64,000 bases of DNA from Methanolobus profundi (GTDB taxonomy: Archaea > Halobacteriota > Methanosarcinia > Methanosarcinales > Methanosarcinaceae), in assembly GCF_900114835.1 (NCBI RefSeq), contig NZ_FOUJ01000003.1, positions 358,434 to 422,433 of the forward strand, in the 5' to 3' direction. The notes under the pieces are model-generated. The model saw only the letters and a list, made by a program, of their open reading frames with translations. It had not been told where the DNA came from and did no database searches. Positions 38,001-46,588 of the stretch are shown one piece after another. Each line of letters opens with the position of its first letter. Within the stretch, counting starts at the first letter, position 1. The position numbers and the translations under genes were made by a program.

Positions 38001-41000
38001 TCGATAACTGATAATTTGCTCAGATAAAGAAGAATCAATATCCAATAATTGATTATTGTCTGTAATACTTTCTTCCCTAAGTAAGCAATAACTTAACGAA
38101 TCATTTTTTGCAACTTCTATATACAATCCATCTGCAAGCTCAAGGCGTTTATTAGATGTTAAACTCAGTTCATCTTCATTCACGAATATGATCGAGTTAT
38201 TGCAGATTGTTGCATAGAAATTCCCAAATTCTTCTAGATTATAAATTCCAATTACATCTAAGTAGTCAGCAAGCCAGATTCCGTCAACAATAAGTTGTCC
38301 TGATACTGGACTATTCTCTACTGTTCTCAGATGAATTTTCATTACAAGAACATCGTCAATGCCAATTACATTGGTTCTAAACTCACAGGTTGCATCACCT
38401 GATACTTCATCCAGTACTATTTGTTTGCTGAAGTTTTCATCGTAAACATTATTGCCTTTTAAAAGTTCAATTGTAAATTGATTATTGTCAAGATCATACG
38501 ACCTATAGTGTAGCCCATATCCATTCGTAAGTTCAATTTTGTCTCCTGCACAAAGAAGATATTCTTTGTTTGTATCAAGGAGCAATTGCATCAGTTTTCC
38601 AGGATTATTAGATTCTAAAGGTACGTAGGTCTTTCCAAACATTCCCAAGACTTCATACTTTTCATTATCTGAATTCAATTCATTACATGAGAAATTAATG
38701 TTATGAATTGTAGTAGTATATGTGATGTTACCTGAGTCAATAGTACGTTGTAAATCGCCCAATGGTTGTTTGATAACCAATTTCTCTGTAGAAATATTTT
38801 CATCTAAATTATAGTAAAATCCTGCAAAGTTAGAATAGTCAAATGAATCAGGGCCAGTTGCGGTATGACTTGGTATATAATAATATCCCGATCTGTACGA
38901 ATAATAACTCATATTATGGTTATTTATTTTGATAAGGCAGAAACGAAGGTCATTATCATCAGCAATTTTGAAGAATAGATTGTTTGCCAATTGTAGATTT
39001 TTATCTTTTTGCAAGTACAAGGAATTCAAATTAGTCATTGTTATTAAATTGGAATCAACCATTAGGACTTCCATTTCATTGAATGTATATCCCGCTTCTA
39101 CATTGATAATATTTTCAAAATCAACTAACCATATACCTTCAACAACTACAAGGTCATCGACTTGTCCCGCGAATAGATCAGTAATAAGTAATCTAAAAAC
39201 GATGACATTATCTTCATCACCAATATCCAAATCATACTCCCATGTTGCAGGACCACCAGAAATATCGATAACTTCATCTTCTAGAAACTCTCCATTTTGG
39301 GATAGTTCCATCCAGACTTTATCTCCTTCAACATCTATTTGTTTTGCAGTAAGCGCATACCCTTCCGGGAGCTCTAAAGCAAAACTCTTTCTAATTACAT
39401 ATTTATCGTCACTATCTAAAAGTAATTTTACAATTTCATCTGGATTTTCATCAGAAAGTGATACATATCTCTCACCAAAGAATCCTATTGATGGATAGGT
39501 GGTAGGATATGTCGAACCATACACCTCTTCATTATCAAAATCTGCCTCATATGCTACCTGAAGTATGCTTGTATTATACAATATCTGCCCTTCTTCAATG
39601 GTCCTGCCATCCGATGATCCGCTAATATTGGTATAATTGAATATTCTTAAGAATTCACTGCCTGCATCAGTATTAAGGTCATAATTGAATGCTCCGAAAT
39701 TAGAGGAATTTATCTCAATAGCATAGTTACCATTTTCAACATATACTGCATTCTGACCAATAAGAGTCTGAAGGTCAGTTCCATTATATACCTGACTTCT
39801 GATATATGCCTCATTGTCATTTTCAACAATCAATAATTCCGATACTTCAGCAGACCATTCATCATCATTATCCTTTACTTTGCAATAGATAGTATGATTT
39901 CCTGGTGATAGAGTGTTTGCAGTGAAATAAGCGTCATTGCTCAGTTCTCCATCTATACTTGATCTCCAGTTATATTCCTGAATGTATCCATCATGATCGA
40001 TACCAATTCCTGCAAAGTGAACTAACTCACCGGTCTTTACATAACCCGGTGAAATTGAGAATATTGAAGCTTCTGGAAGTAGATTCTGATAAGAGTAAAG
40101 TGGTAACTCGTCTACATTGTACGAATCGATCGCATACGACCCATCACATATCCCATCATCATTTAGATCCACATGCGTCTGACTGAAATCCGTACCTGAA
40201 GGATTGGTCCAGCAATTTCCCCCAAGATATGGGCCACCTGCAATATTTTCACCTGGTGTTAGGGTTATATTCCAGATATTGGTATTGTTGTAGTACTGAT
40301 AGAAATTATCTGTATTACTGAAGTAATTGTCATAAATAATATTTCCTGAAGAACCGTATCCAAAGTACATTCCACGAATGTAACTGTTCTCAACAACATT
40401 GCTTACTATTATGTTCCCCGTATTATCCTTGTTAAGAAATAGACCAAGCCCACCATATACACCAGGAGCGGTGCTTGTTGATGACTGATCATACTCAGAA
40501 ATTGAGAATTCGTTCAGCATTTTTTGGCTGCTATCTGCAAAAAGATATACATCGAATTCTTTGTTCTCATTTGATGAGATAGGTTCCATACTTGCTGAAA
40601 TTAAAGTACTTGCTCCAAGAGGTTCAAAATCATAAGTATTGCTAATATTATTGTGCAATATGGAATTGTCATGTGAATATTGATGGAAGTATATCCCATA
40701 GACCCCATCACTTTCGAGTGTATTATCTGAGAGAATATTATTACATGAACTTACCAGATCAAAACCAATGAAATTGCCTGATGAATAAGTCGAACGAACA
40801 GAATTGTCATCACTTTCAAAAAGACAGAGACCTATAAAGTTGTTTGAAAGCAGGGTATTGTTAACAACCTCATTATTATCAGAGTTGTTCAGGTATATTC
40901 CATATTTGTTTGAGCTAACTATATTGTTCTCTATCAAACATCCAGAAGATTCATAGAGGAACATAGCCTTTGACGCATTGGCACCAGTTACAGTAAAGCC

Positions 41001-41321
41001 ATTAACCACTACATTGTCTGCATTTATGCTTATCAGTTTTTCAGTGAGATTGGAAGGCTGGATCACCGTATCTTCTGGATTCCCTGAGCCAGAAGCGATT
41101 GAAACCGACCTATCCACCAACAGGTTCTCAGCATATATTCCCGGCATTACGATAATGGAATCACCGGAACTTGCATTGTCTATAGCAGATTGAATTGAAG
41201 TATAATCTCCTGTGCCATTACAATCAACGGTTACATTTACAGCTATTGCATTTCCAGTCAGAAGTATGAAAGATAGACACATCAAAATAAAAAATATCGT
41301 TTTATAAGTACAGATCTTCAA
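35043..41321 (-). CDS. Giant cell-surface protein with NosD-like repeats, PKD domains and four S-layer modules
   Basis: The protein has 2092 residues. Order: signal peptide (residues 1-28); right-handed beta-helix of the NosD type with N-N-x-V/I repeats (about 40-400); a PKD-type domain; four tandem S-layer duplication modules of about 270 residues each (Y/F-GERYVSL, GYALTAK and I-W-L-V/A-D marks); a second PKD domain; a T/S and G11 linker; a PGF-pre-PGF domain; and a C-terminal hydrophobic anchor with basic end (AHRKKG), a probable archaeosortase-type signal. It starts at TTG 41321 behind GGTGGT. It is probably an S-layer-associated structural or adhesion protein. Confidence 0.88.
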   Translation of the reverse strand: MKICTYKTIFFILMCLSFILLTGNAIAVNVTVDCNGTGDYTSIQSAIDNASSGDSIIVMPGIYAENLLVDRSVSIASGSGNPEDTVIQPSNLTEKLISINADNVVVNGFTVTGANASKAMFLYESSGCLIENNIVSSNKYGIYLNNSDNNEVVNNTLLSNNFIGLCLFESDDNSVRSTYSSGNFIGFDLVSSCNNILSDNTLESDGVYGIYFHQYSHDNSILHNNISNTYDFEPLGASTLISASMEPISSNENKEFDVYLFADSSQKMLNEFSISEYDQSSTSTAPGVYGGLGLFLNKDNTGNIIVSNVVENSYIRGMYFGYGSSGNIIYDNYFSNTDNFYQYYNNTNIWNITLTPGENIAGGPYLGGNCWTNPSGTDFSQTHVDLNDDGICDGSYAIDSYNVDELPLYSYQNLLPEASIFSISPGYVKTGELVHFAGIGIDHDGYIQEYNWRSSIDGELSNDAYFTANTLSPGNHTIYCKVKDNDDEWSAEVSELLIVENDNEAYIRSQVYNGTDLQTLIGQNAVYVENGNYAIEINSSNFGAFNYDLNTDAGSEFLRIFNYTNISGSSDGRTIEEGQILYNTSILQVAYEADFDNEEVYGSTYPTTYPSIGFFGERYVSLSDENPDEIVKLLLDSDDKYVIRKSFALELPEGYALTAKQIDVEGDKVWMELSQNGEFLEDEVIDISGGPATWEYDLDIGDEDNVIVFRLLITDLFAGQVDDLVVVEGIWLVDFENIINVEAGYTFNEMEVLMVDSNLITMTNLNSLYLQKDKNLQLANNLFFKIADDNDLRFCLIKINNHNMSYYSYRSGYYYIPSHTATGPDSFDYSNFAGFYYNLDENISTEKLVIKQPLGDLQRTIDSGNITYTTTIHNINFSCNELNSDNEKYEVLGMFGKTYVPLESNNPGKLMQLLLDTNKEYLLCAGDKIELTNGYGLHYRSYDLDNNQFTIELLKGNNVYDENFSKQIVLDEVSGDATCEFRTNVIGIDDVLVMKIHLRTVENSPVSGQLIVDGIWLADYLDVIGIYNLEEFGNFYATICNNSIIFVNEDELSLTSNKRLELADGLYIEVAKNDSLSYCLLREESITDNNQLLDIDSSLSEQIISYRGDIPVFDINASDYVNITWYLDGKYEQINQSVITASYYPTISDSGIHSITAVVSNENDTAIMKWKWNIVVPYFPTYPAGMDVEIRSPVYDSQEISSIETNGKYIEINGSNFAGFYYDIDKNISTEILRIYNITAINGSNLTGWTINEGEVQYSTTISQVDYAANFADENSFENNQTYPGFCLFGDFFVPISDTNPGKLTKLLVDSDDKYTLRNNSTIELTNNYAITAKMIDVEHNKVWMEFTKDGESIASEIIDVSDGSVTWEYCVDIPEQNDIVVFRLLVTDVFQGQIDGLAVVGGIWIRDYKSDWLEIEEGDEFGELEVAEVNTNSISMYNFEQLNLTSNSEVYLGEGFDFKVANSDEPSFYLKEDILSSENYEVRGTVISGPFSWYDELSWDYKDFAGFVYDLDTNIGTERLSITHPWIYSNSESSTIEFEYMWYETSPVQIDYKADFDPENNEVNNMTYTLIGLFGDRYVSFNDTVPSKLARLIIDSDSEYTLNIGSPLELPLGYELIVTDVDTNTTANIEIRKDGEMLFIQNVSSSTDELTWEYKTDVGPLENITVFRTNINEIKSTSSDSYIILSGIWLVGYDDYFDVKSRDTYGVFMVDTVWTEIRMFNYKIITLDKGSDVDLADDIKLRVADTDTWIFYPYREYEITVNKNNQIPSVSDFVISSNTLNYGSSVTFSGNGTDQDGSIVACNWRSNIDGQLSTELSFTSSDLSVGNHTIYFKVKDDNGDWSDENSENILVNPVSPTTSTSTSSGGGGGGGGGGGTTGELYENIAFKDVRSEFVTKDSVTSYDFTDEDNELEYIQFTASRNWGQISATVECLHDTSALVDKEPEGTVYRNLNIWVGKSGFSENIEDCVIGFKVSKEWLAENEVDEGSVRLLHYSDGEWEELDTELVDEDDEYLHFKATTSGFSPFAIVGDSKLGSVDQGDTEISTGSADDEAVSTDNLEGPASKSIPAFEGVVSILAFLLAGYCMAHRKKG

Positions 41322-41487
41322 CTAATTACCACCAATTAAAAAATAGTTTCTTTGTATATAACATTAATTAATTTTGATTGTTATATACTAAATTCTTATT
41401 ATATACAAATGAAATTTATCCGCCCTAAATGGCTCAGACCAATAAATAAAAACAAATGACAGGGCATAAGACCACTTATCCCTTTGC
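41322..41487. other. Intergenic region upstream of the giant surface protein
   Basis: This AT-rich promoter and leader of the minus-strand surface gene contains TATA-like TTATATAC elements. The ribosome site GGTGGT (complement at 41328-41333) is the proposed pairing site for the candidate small RNA. Confidence 0.5.
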
Positions 41488-43161
41488 TCACAAGTAAGCT
41501 TCTGTAACGTAACGGTGCATCATCCGATGAGTATTGAAATAATATGCGATCATCTCTATTGAATTGTTCATCAGGCTGATCCATTCATCCTTTCTGCAAT
41601 AATACTTTGGGATCATGATATATTCCAGTTTATTGTAAAGATCATCAAGCTCTATCATCTCGACCTGTTCCGGGGATTTATCAACCTCTGGTTTTGGACC
41701 TATGGAATAGCCTGTGACCCCTTCCACACATCCCTCCAGCCACCAGCCATCCAGCACACTGAAATTAACAACACCATTATGGGCCGCTTTCATTCCACTC
41801 GTACCAGATGCTTCCAGTGGTTTCTTGGGATTGTTGAGCCAGATGTCAACACCTGATACCATCTTGAGCCCAAGCTCCATATTATAGTTCTCCAGAAAAG
41901 CTATCTTTATCTCACCCTTAAGCTCATCTATATACTCAAAGATCCTTTCTATCAGCACCTTTCCCATAATATCTCGCGGATGGGCCTTTCCCGCAAATAT
42001 CAACTGGATATTTCCTGCCTCATTTACCTTTCTGAGCCTGTCAAGATCAGAGAAGATCAAAGTAGGTCTCTTATATTCAGTAAATCTTCTTGCAAAGCCG
42101 ATCGTCAAAGTGTCATAATTCATACCAACACCACATTCGGCATTCGCATAGTCAATAAGATCCTTCTTTGCACGTTTATGAGCATCCCATATCTCATTGT
42201 CAGGTATACTCCTAACCCTAACAAGAAGCTCCGGTTCATTCGCCCATCCGGGAAGATAGGTATCATAGAGATCCCTGAAATGCTGACATACCCATGTATA
42301 CGAATGCACACCATTGGTAATAGAAGAGAACTTGTACCCAGGGAACATCTTTTCTGATATCTGCCTGTGTCTCTTTGCCACTCCGTTCACATAATTAGAA
42401 AGATTAAGGCCAAGAAGGGTCATATTCAACTGATGTTCACCCCCATATTTCTTGAGAGTCTCAAGATCAGAGTTCTCCCCGATCAACTCTGCCACAACAT
42501 CATGTGAGAATACATCGTGTCCACTTTCGATAGGTGTATGTGTAGTAAATACACACAGTTCCTTTACTTTATCAACAGACATACCGTTCCGGCGCAATAG
42601 CTCGATCCCAAGGAGACTGGAATGTCCTTCGTTCATATGGTATTTGGTGATCTTAAAGCCCAGTTCATCAAGCATCCGCACACCACCGACCCCCAATACG
42701 ATCTCCTGTTTCAGGCGGTATGACCGGTCTCCACCATAAAGGCTATCAGTGATCTTTCGGTCATCAAGTGAATTACCCTCGACATCTGTATCCAAAAAAA
42801 GAACCGGAACCACTTCCTCGGTGAGACTGTGGTGCTCATAAAGCCACGCCTGTACCTTAACATCATGCCCCTTGATAAGTACAGTTACCTCTGCAGGCAA
42901 AAGCTCCATGTAATCCGCAGGAGACCATTCCTGTGGATGCTCTGTCTGTGTGCCTTCCTCGTCAAGCTCCTGCATAAAATAGCCTCTCCTGTTAAGGAGA
43001 GTAACACCTACAAGTGGCAGACCAAGATCTGCACTGGCTTTTATTGTATCGCCTGCCAGAATACCCAGACCCCCACTGTAAGTAGGCATCTCGTTCTTCA
43101 ACCCGATCTCCATAGAGAAATAAGCTATCTTGCGGTGTTTTGCACCCATGAAGTGAACCAT
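41488..43161 (-). CDS. glgP: Alpha-glucan (glycogen) phosphorylase
   Basis: The protein has 557 residues and is the short archaeal and bacterial form of the enzyme, releasing glucose 1-phosphate from glycogen. The start KIAYFSMEIGLKNEMPTYSGGLGILAGDT is highly conserved. The pyridoxal-phosphate lysine lies in EASGTSGMKAAHNGVVNFSVLDGWW near residue 460. The ATG at 43161 follows GGGTGTGTGG; a GTG four codons upstream has no ribosome site. The relic next upstream may be the remains of a sugar-metabolism neighbour. Confidence 0.92.
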   Translation of the reverse strand: MVHFMGAKHRKIAYFSMEIGLKNEMPTYSGGLGILAGDTIKASADLGLPLVGVTLLNRRGYFMQELDEEGTQTEHPQEWSPADYMELLPAEVTVLIKGHDVKVQAWLYEHHSLTEEVVPVLFLDTDVEGNSLDDRKITDSLYGGDRSYRLKQEIVLGVGGVRMLDELGFKITKYHMNEGHSSLLGIELLRRNGMSVDKVKELCVFTTHTPIESGHDVFSHDVVAELIGENSDLETLKKYGGEHQLNMTLLGLNLSNYVNGVAKRHRQISEKMFPGYKFSSITNGVHSYTWVCQHFRDLYDTYLPGWANEPELLVRVRSIPDNEIWDAHKRAKKDLIDYANAECGVGMNYDTLTIGFARRFTEYKRPTLIFSDLDRLRKVNEAGNIQLIFAGKAHPRDIMGKVLIERIFEYIDELKGEIKIAFLENYNMELGLKMVSGVDIWLNNPKKPLEASGTSGMKAAHNGVVNFSVLDGWWLEGCVEGVTGYSIGPKPEVDKSPEQVEMIELDDLYNKLEYIMIPKYYCRKDEWISLMNNSIEMIAYYFNTHRMMHRYVTEAYL

Positions 43162-43249
43162 TTGTCCACACACCCTATATTCTGTAAAACGTTAAACTAT
43201 AGTAGATATTGTTTTTGACATTAAAAGACTTTTTGATAACGGACTATAT

Positions 43250-43559
43250 TTATGTCTTTAAAAGCTCAAGGTCCTTTAAAGCTGCATTCCTTACCCGTTG
43301 CCTGAAATCAGGTACTGCTGAAAGAGCCCTTTTCCAGTCCGGGACCCGTATACTAAGAGAAACATCCAGATATGAACGGATGCCCCGTGTCAAGTTCATC
43401 CACGTAGACCTCGATCTCAGCCTTGGTCTTGCTGGTACAGAATACTAGAGGTATCCCCTTCTCTTTCAACATACCTATTGCCGGTAATGCTGCTTCATAT
43501 GAGTCTGTGTCATGGTCTACCAGAGTGCCGTCTTGATCTGTAAAAACAATGTATTGCAT
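43250..43559 (-). pseudogene. Relic of a mannosyl-3-phosphoglycerate phosphatase-like gene fused to an unrelated C-terminal remnant
   Basis: From ATG 43559, behind GGGGAGTAGGACAC, the frame gives a normal HAD start: MQYIVFTDQDGTLVDHDT, then VFCTSKTKAEIEVYVDEL and GHPFIS, where homologues continue with ENGGA. Here it runs into GCFS and a TAG at 43353. A second frame (43351-43250) reads RVPDWKRALSAVPDF and ends LELLKT, like the tail of another protein, possibly the partner glycosyl-3-phosphoglycerate synthase. A deletion joining two genes explains both pieces. The first 64 codons survive intact. Confidence 0.7.
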
Positions 43560-43796
43560 GTGTCCTACTCCCCGAAATGATGTAATGGTATTTTGTCGAG
43601 AATTGTTGTTAAAATGATTGGGTAAAGAACGAACAGATAGAGTACTATAGTGGCAAATAAAACAGATAACCAGCCGGACCTGATTTTTTAGGCTCTTTTA
43701 CATCCTGCTAATTACAACTTTGGACACAGCATTCCTTATGAGCCATTAACAACTTCAGTATTTCAATTGTTTTCAGGATGATAGCAAAGGAACGTG

Positions 43797-43938
43797 CCGC
43801 CTGCGGCGGGTGGTAGTATTGATTTTTGTCTGTTATTGATTTTACAGATCTTAGAAATACAAGGCAGAAGGGTACAATAATTTTAACTAAAAAAGTCATG
43901 AATTACTTTAACCATCCCGAAGGGTCCGGCGAAGCCGG
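43797..43938. repeat. Pair of GC-rich small hairpins
   Basis: CCGCC-TGC-GGCGG (43797-43809) and CCGGC-GAA-GCCGG (43926-43938) are 5-bp perfect stems with triloops, about 120 bp apart. Next to the second, CCCGAAGGG forms another small hairpin (43917-43925). They may be remnants of a mobile palindromic element or part of an RNA; neither is proven. Confidence 0.35.
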
Positions 43939-44195
43939 CACTATTCCAAAAAGCTGAATAGGATCCTATTGATCGCCCTGAACTCATTTTCTACATACCG
44001 ACCATTAAAACCAGAATGTTTCCCATATGATCGATATTCTGCAACAATAGCAGGCATAAGCATTCTTACGAGTATTTACGTGAGGAATTCTGCATAGCTA
44101 ATTGTTTGCTTTTTGTTTTCTGAAATATCTATGTTATCAAGATATTAACTTCAATTGTTTAAACCATTAACATATAATAAACATTCTATTATAGC

Positions 44196-44212
44196 AATAT
44201 AAATTTAAATAG
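44196..44212 (+). promoter_or_regulatory. TATA region of the DUF3160 gene
   Basis: AATATAAATTTAAATAG predicts transcription from about 44230 and a leader of roughly 70 nt. Confidence 0.45.
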
Positions 44213-44301
44213 TAGTTGCAAACTTCTAATAAATATCAAACAAACTAGTAATAATTTATACTTCATCTCCTATTCACAGATATACTAACGGAAAAGAGAA
44301 C

Positions 44302-46524
44302 ATGCAAGCAATATTCATCAAATTTCTCGCACTGACAACCATTTTACTCTTTTTGTTCACTGGAGGATGTACTAATCATCCCAGTACTTCTAACAGCGCA
44401 AAAGGAACTGAAGAAAATGAGATATTCACACAATACTATTATCTTGAACCACTGGACATTGAACTTCAGGCAGCACAATACGAACTGCCACTTGACACAC
44501 AGAACATAGCTAATTATGATGGGTTCATCTCAAAAATATCTCTTAATGATGATGCTATTGAAAAGCTTCAGAAGAATGGTTTTGTGGTCATAGAGAATCC
44601 TTTCAACCCGGAAGAAGATATCATCACCGACATGTACGGAACACTGGAAAATAATGATATTCCCGTATTCATAAGCTCCGACTCCCTGCTGCATTTATAC
44701 CATATCCAGTTCGATGGGACACTGCAACGTATAGAGGAAAAAGAGTTCTACAACAGCATCTGGGAAATAGACTACGAACTGCTCCAGAGATCTATTGAGG
44801 ATCATGATACATCCACAGGAGAAAAAAAGGAAGCGGCTAGAAGGAATATGGCTTATTTTTCAGTGGCACTGAGCCTGCTTGAGCCGGATGATGAACAAAT
44901 TGCGCTCGATGAAGAAGATGCCTTTTTCTCAGAGGAAGGAAAGTTTAGTCCTGAAGAGGCCGGAGAGTATACATTCGAGATCCCCGAAGCTGTAAAGGAA
45001 GAAGTAGAAACAGAACTTGCACTTATAGAAGCCCATGAAGGATATGCCCTCTCACCTATATTCAGCTACCAGGAAGATTATTCCCAGTATGTTCCACGGG
45101 GGCACTATACATACTCGGAAAAACTTAAAAACTATTTTAAGGCATTCATGTGGCACGGCCGTATGAGCATGTTGCTCGAGGGTGACCTGATAGGATCAGA
45201 TGATCCTGAAAAGGATGCCAGGATACAGACCCTGAGTGCCAGCCTTATAGCCTCCCATCTGGAAAACGATGATCAACTTATGGATAGCTGGGAAAGGGTC
45301 TACTCAGTAACAGCATTCTACGTAGGTTTTTCAGATGATCTGGGACCCTATGAGTACATAGAAGCCCTTAATTCAGTAATAGGTGGAAACGGAACATTGG
45401 AAGGACTTGATATTGAAGCATTAAAGGCAGAACTTGCGACATACAGAAGTCCCGAAATATATGGTGGCACCGGGGATGTGGAAATTAATGAGGCTGACAC
45501 TGAAGAGCTTGACAAAGCACTGGAACGAACAACAGGATTCCGGTTTATGGGACAGAGGTACATACCGGATTCCTACATGTTCCAGAATCTTGTGTATCCT
45601 GCTGTAGATGACAGATACATGCCGAAAAGTCTGGATCTAATGGCACTTCTTGGGTCGAAAAGAGCTTACGAGCATCTTGAAGCACAGGGAGATACCTCTA
45701 AGCCCGGATACACAGAACAGTATGAGAAGCTCGAAACTAAGTTCAATGCTTTCAATGATCAGGACTGGACAAGGAACCTGTATTGGTCTCAGCTCTATGC
45801 AGTGCAACCTCTTATGAAGGACTATGGGGCAGGATACCCAACTTTCATGCAGACAGAAGCATGGCAGGACAAGCAACTAACAACTGGTATGGCATCATGG
45901 GCAGAACTCCGGCATGATACAATACTCTATGCTAAACCGAGCTATACGGTTAGATCAAGTATTCCTCCTGTACCTGAGACGGAAAGAATTATGGGTTACG
46001 TCGAACCAGTGCCGGAATTCTACAACCGACTACTTGCCCTTACCCGAATGACAAACAGTGGTCTAAAAGAAATGGACGTGCTTGATATCTACTCAACCAA
46101 TCGTCTGGAAAATCTGGAACAAGTACTTGAAAGACTGGTGATGATCTCTGAAAAGGAATTGCAGAATGAAGAGCTCTCAGAGGAAGACTATGAGTTCATT
46201 GAATCGTTCGGTGAAGAGCTTGAAGGTGTGATAGCTGGTGTCGAAAAGAAAGATCAGAAAACCACAATAGTTGCAGACGTACATACTGACCCAAATTCAG
46301 GCAATGTGCTGGAAGAGGGTGCAGGATATGTGGACATGGTAGTCGTGGCCTATAAGTTACCTGATGGCAGGATCTTCATTGGTGCCGGTCCTGTAATGAC
46401 ATATTATGAGTTTGAGCAACCAGTTTCGGAGAGACTTACAGACGAAGCATGGAGAAAGATGCTTGAAAGCTCCCCTCCTTCAAAAACAGAGTGGTCCAGC
46501 ACTTTTTCTGCCCATTCCATATGA
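44302..46524 (+). CDS. DUF3160 family lipoprotein
   Basis: The protein has 740 residues. A lipoprotein signal with a cysteine lipobox (LFLFTGGC, Cys23) shows export and lipid anchoring to the outer face of the membrane. The rest is a large DUF3160 domain (from about residue 75: GFVVIENPFNPEEDIITDMYGTL, then VFISSDSLLHLYHIQFD). It is rich in tyrosine, acidic residues and tryptophan. The function of the family is not known. The gene stands alone. No transmembrane helix follows the signal. Confidence 0.85.
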   Translation: MQAIFIKFLALTTILLFLFTGGCTNHPSTSNSAKGTEENEIFTQYYYLEPLDIELQAAQYELPLDTQNIANYDGFISKISLNDDAIEKLQKNGFVVIENPFNPEEDIITDMYGTLENNDIPVFISSDSLLHLYHIQFDGTLQRIEEKEFYNSIWEIDYELLQRSIEDHDTSTGEKKEAARRNMAYFSVALSLLEPDDEQIALDEEDAFFSEEGKFSPEEAGEYTFEIPEAVKEEVETELALIEAHEGYALSPIFSYQEDYSQYVPRGHYTYSEKLKNYFKAFMWHGRMSMLLEGDLIGSDDPEKDARIQTLSASLIASHLENDDQLMDSWERVYSVTAFYVGFSDDLGPYEYIEALNSVIGGNGTLEGLDIEALKAELATYRSPEIYGGTGDVEINEADTEELDKALERTTGFRFMGQRYIPDSYMFQNLVYPAVDDRYMPKSLDLMALLGSKRAYEHLEAQGDTSKPGYTEQYEKLETKFNAFNDQDWTRNLYWSQLYAVQPLMKDYGAGYPTFMQTEAWQDKQLTTGMASWAELRHDTILYAKPSYTVRSSIPPVPETERIMGYVEPVPEFYNRLLALTRMTNSGLKEMDVLDIYSTNRLENLEQVLERLVMISEKELQNEELSEEDYEFIESFGEELEGVIAGVEKKDQKTTIVADVHTDPNSGNVLEEGAGYVDMVVVAYKLPDGRIFIGAGPVMTYYEFEQPVSERLTDEAWRKMLESSPPSKTEWSSTFSAHSI

Positions 46525-46588
46525 AAATATTAGCGAACAACTGACGAAAGAGAGAGTCAGATACAAATGAATAAAAACAAGAATGAAC

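Larger units (their letters stand above)
43560..44301. other. Long intergenic region with GC hairpins
   Basis: The 742 bp carry no convincing gene. Two compact GC hairpins stand out from the AT-rich background at 43797-43809 and 43926-43938. The 3' part holds the promoter of the DUF3160 gene. A 63-codon minus-strand frame at 43708-43899 has no ribosome site or recognisable similarity. Confidence 0.5.

Noticed and set aside
43353..43355. TAG of the phosphatase relic as a pyrrolysine codon
   Set aside because: Methanosarcinaceae can read TAG as pyrrolysine, but the frame after it meets TGA soon and has no phosphatase similarity.
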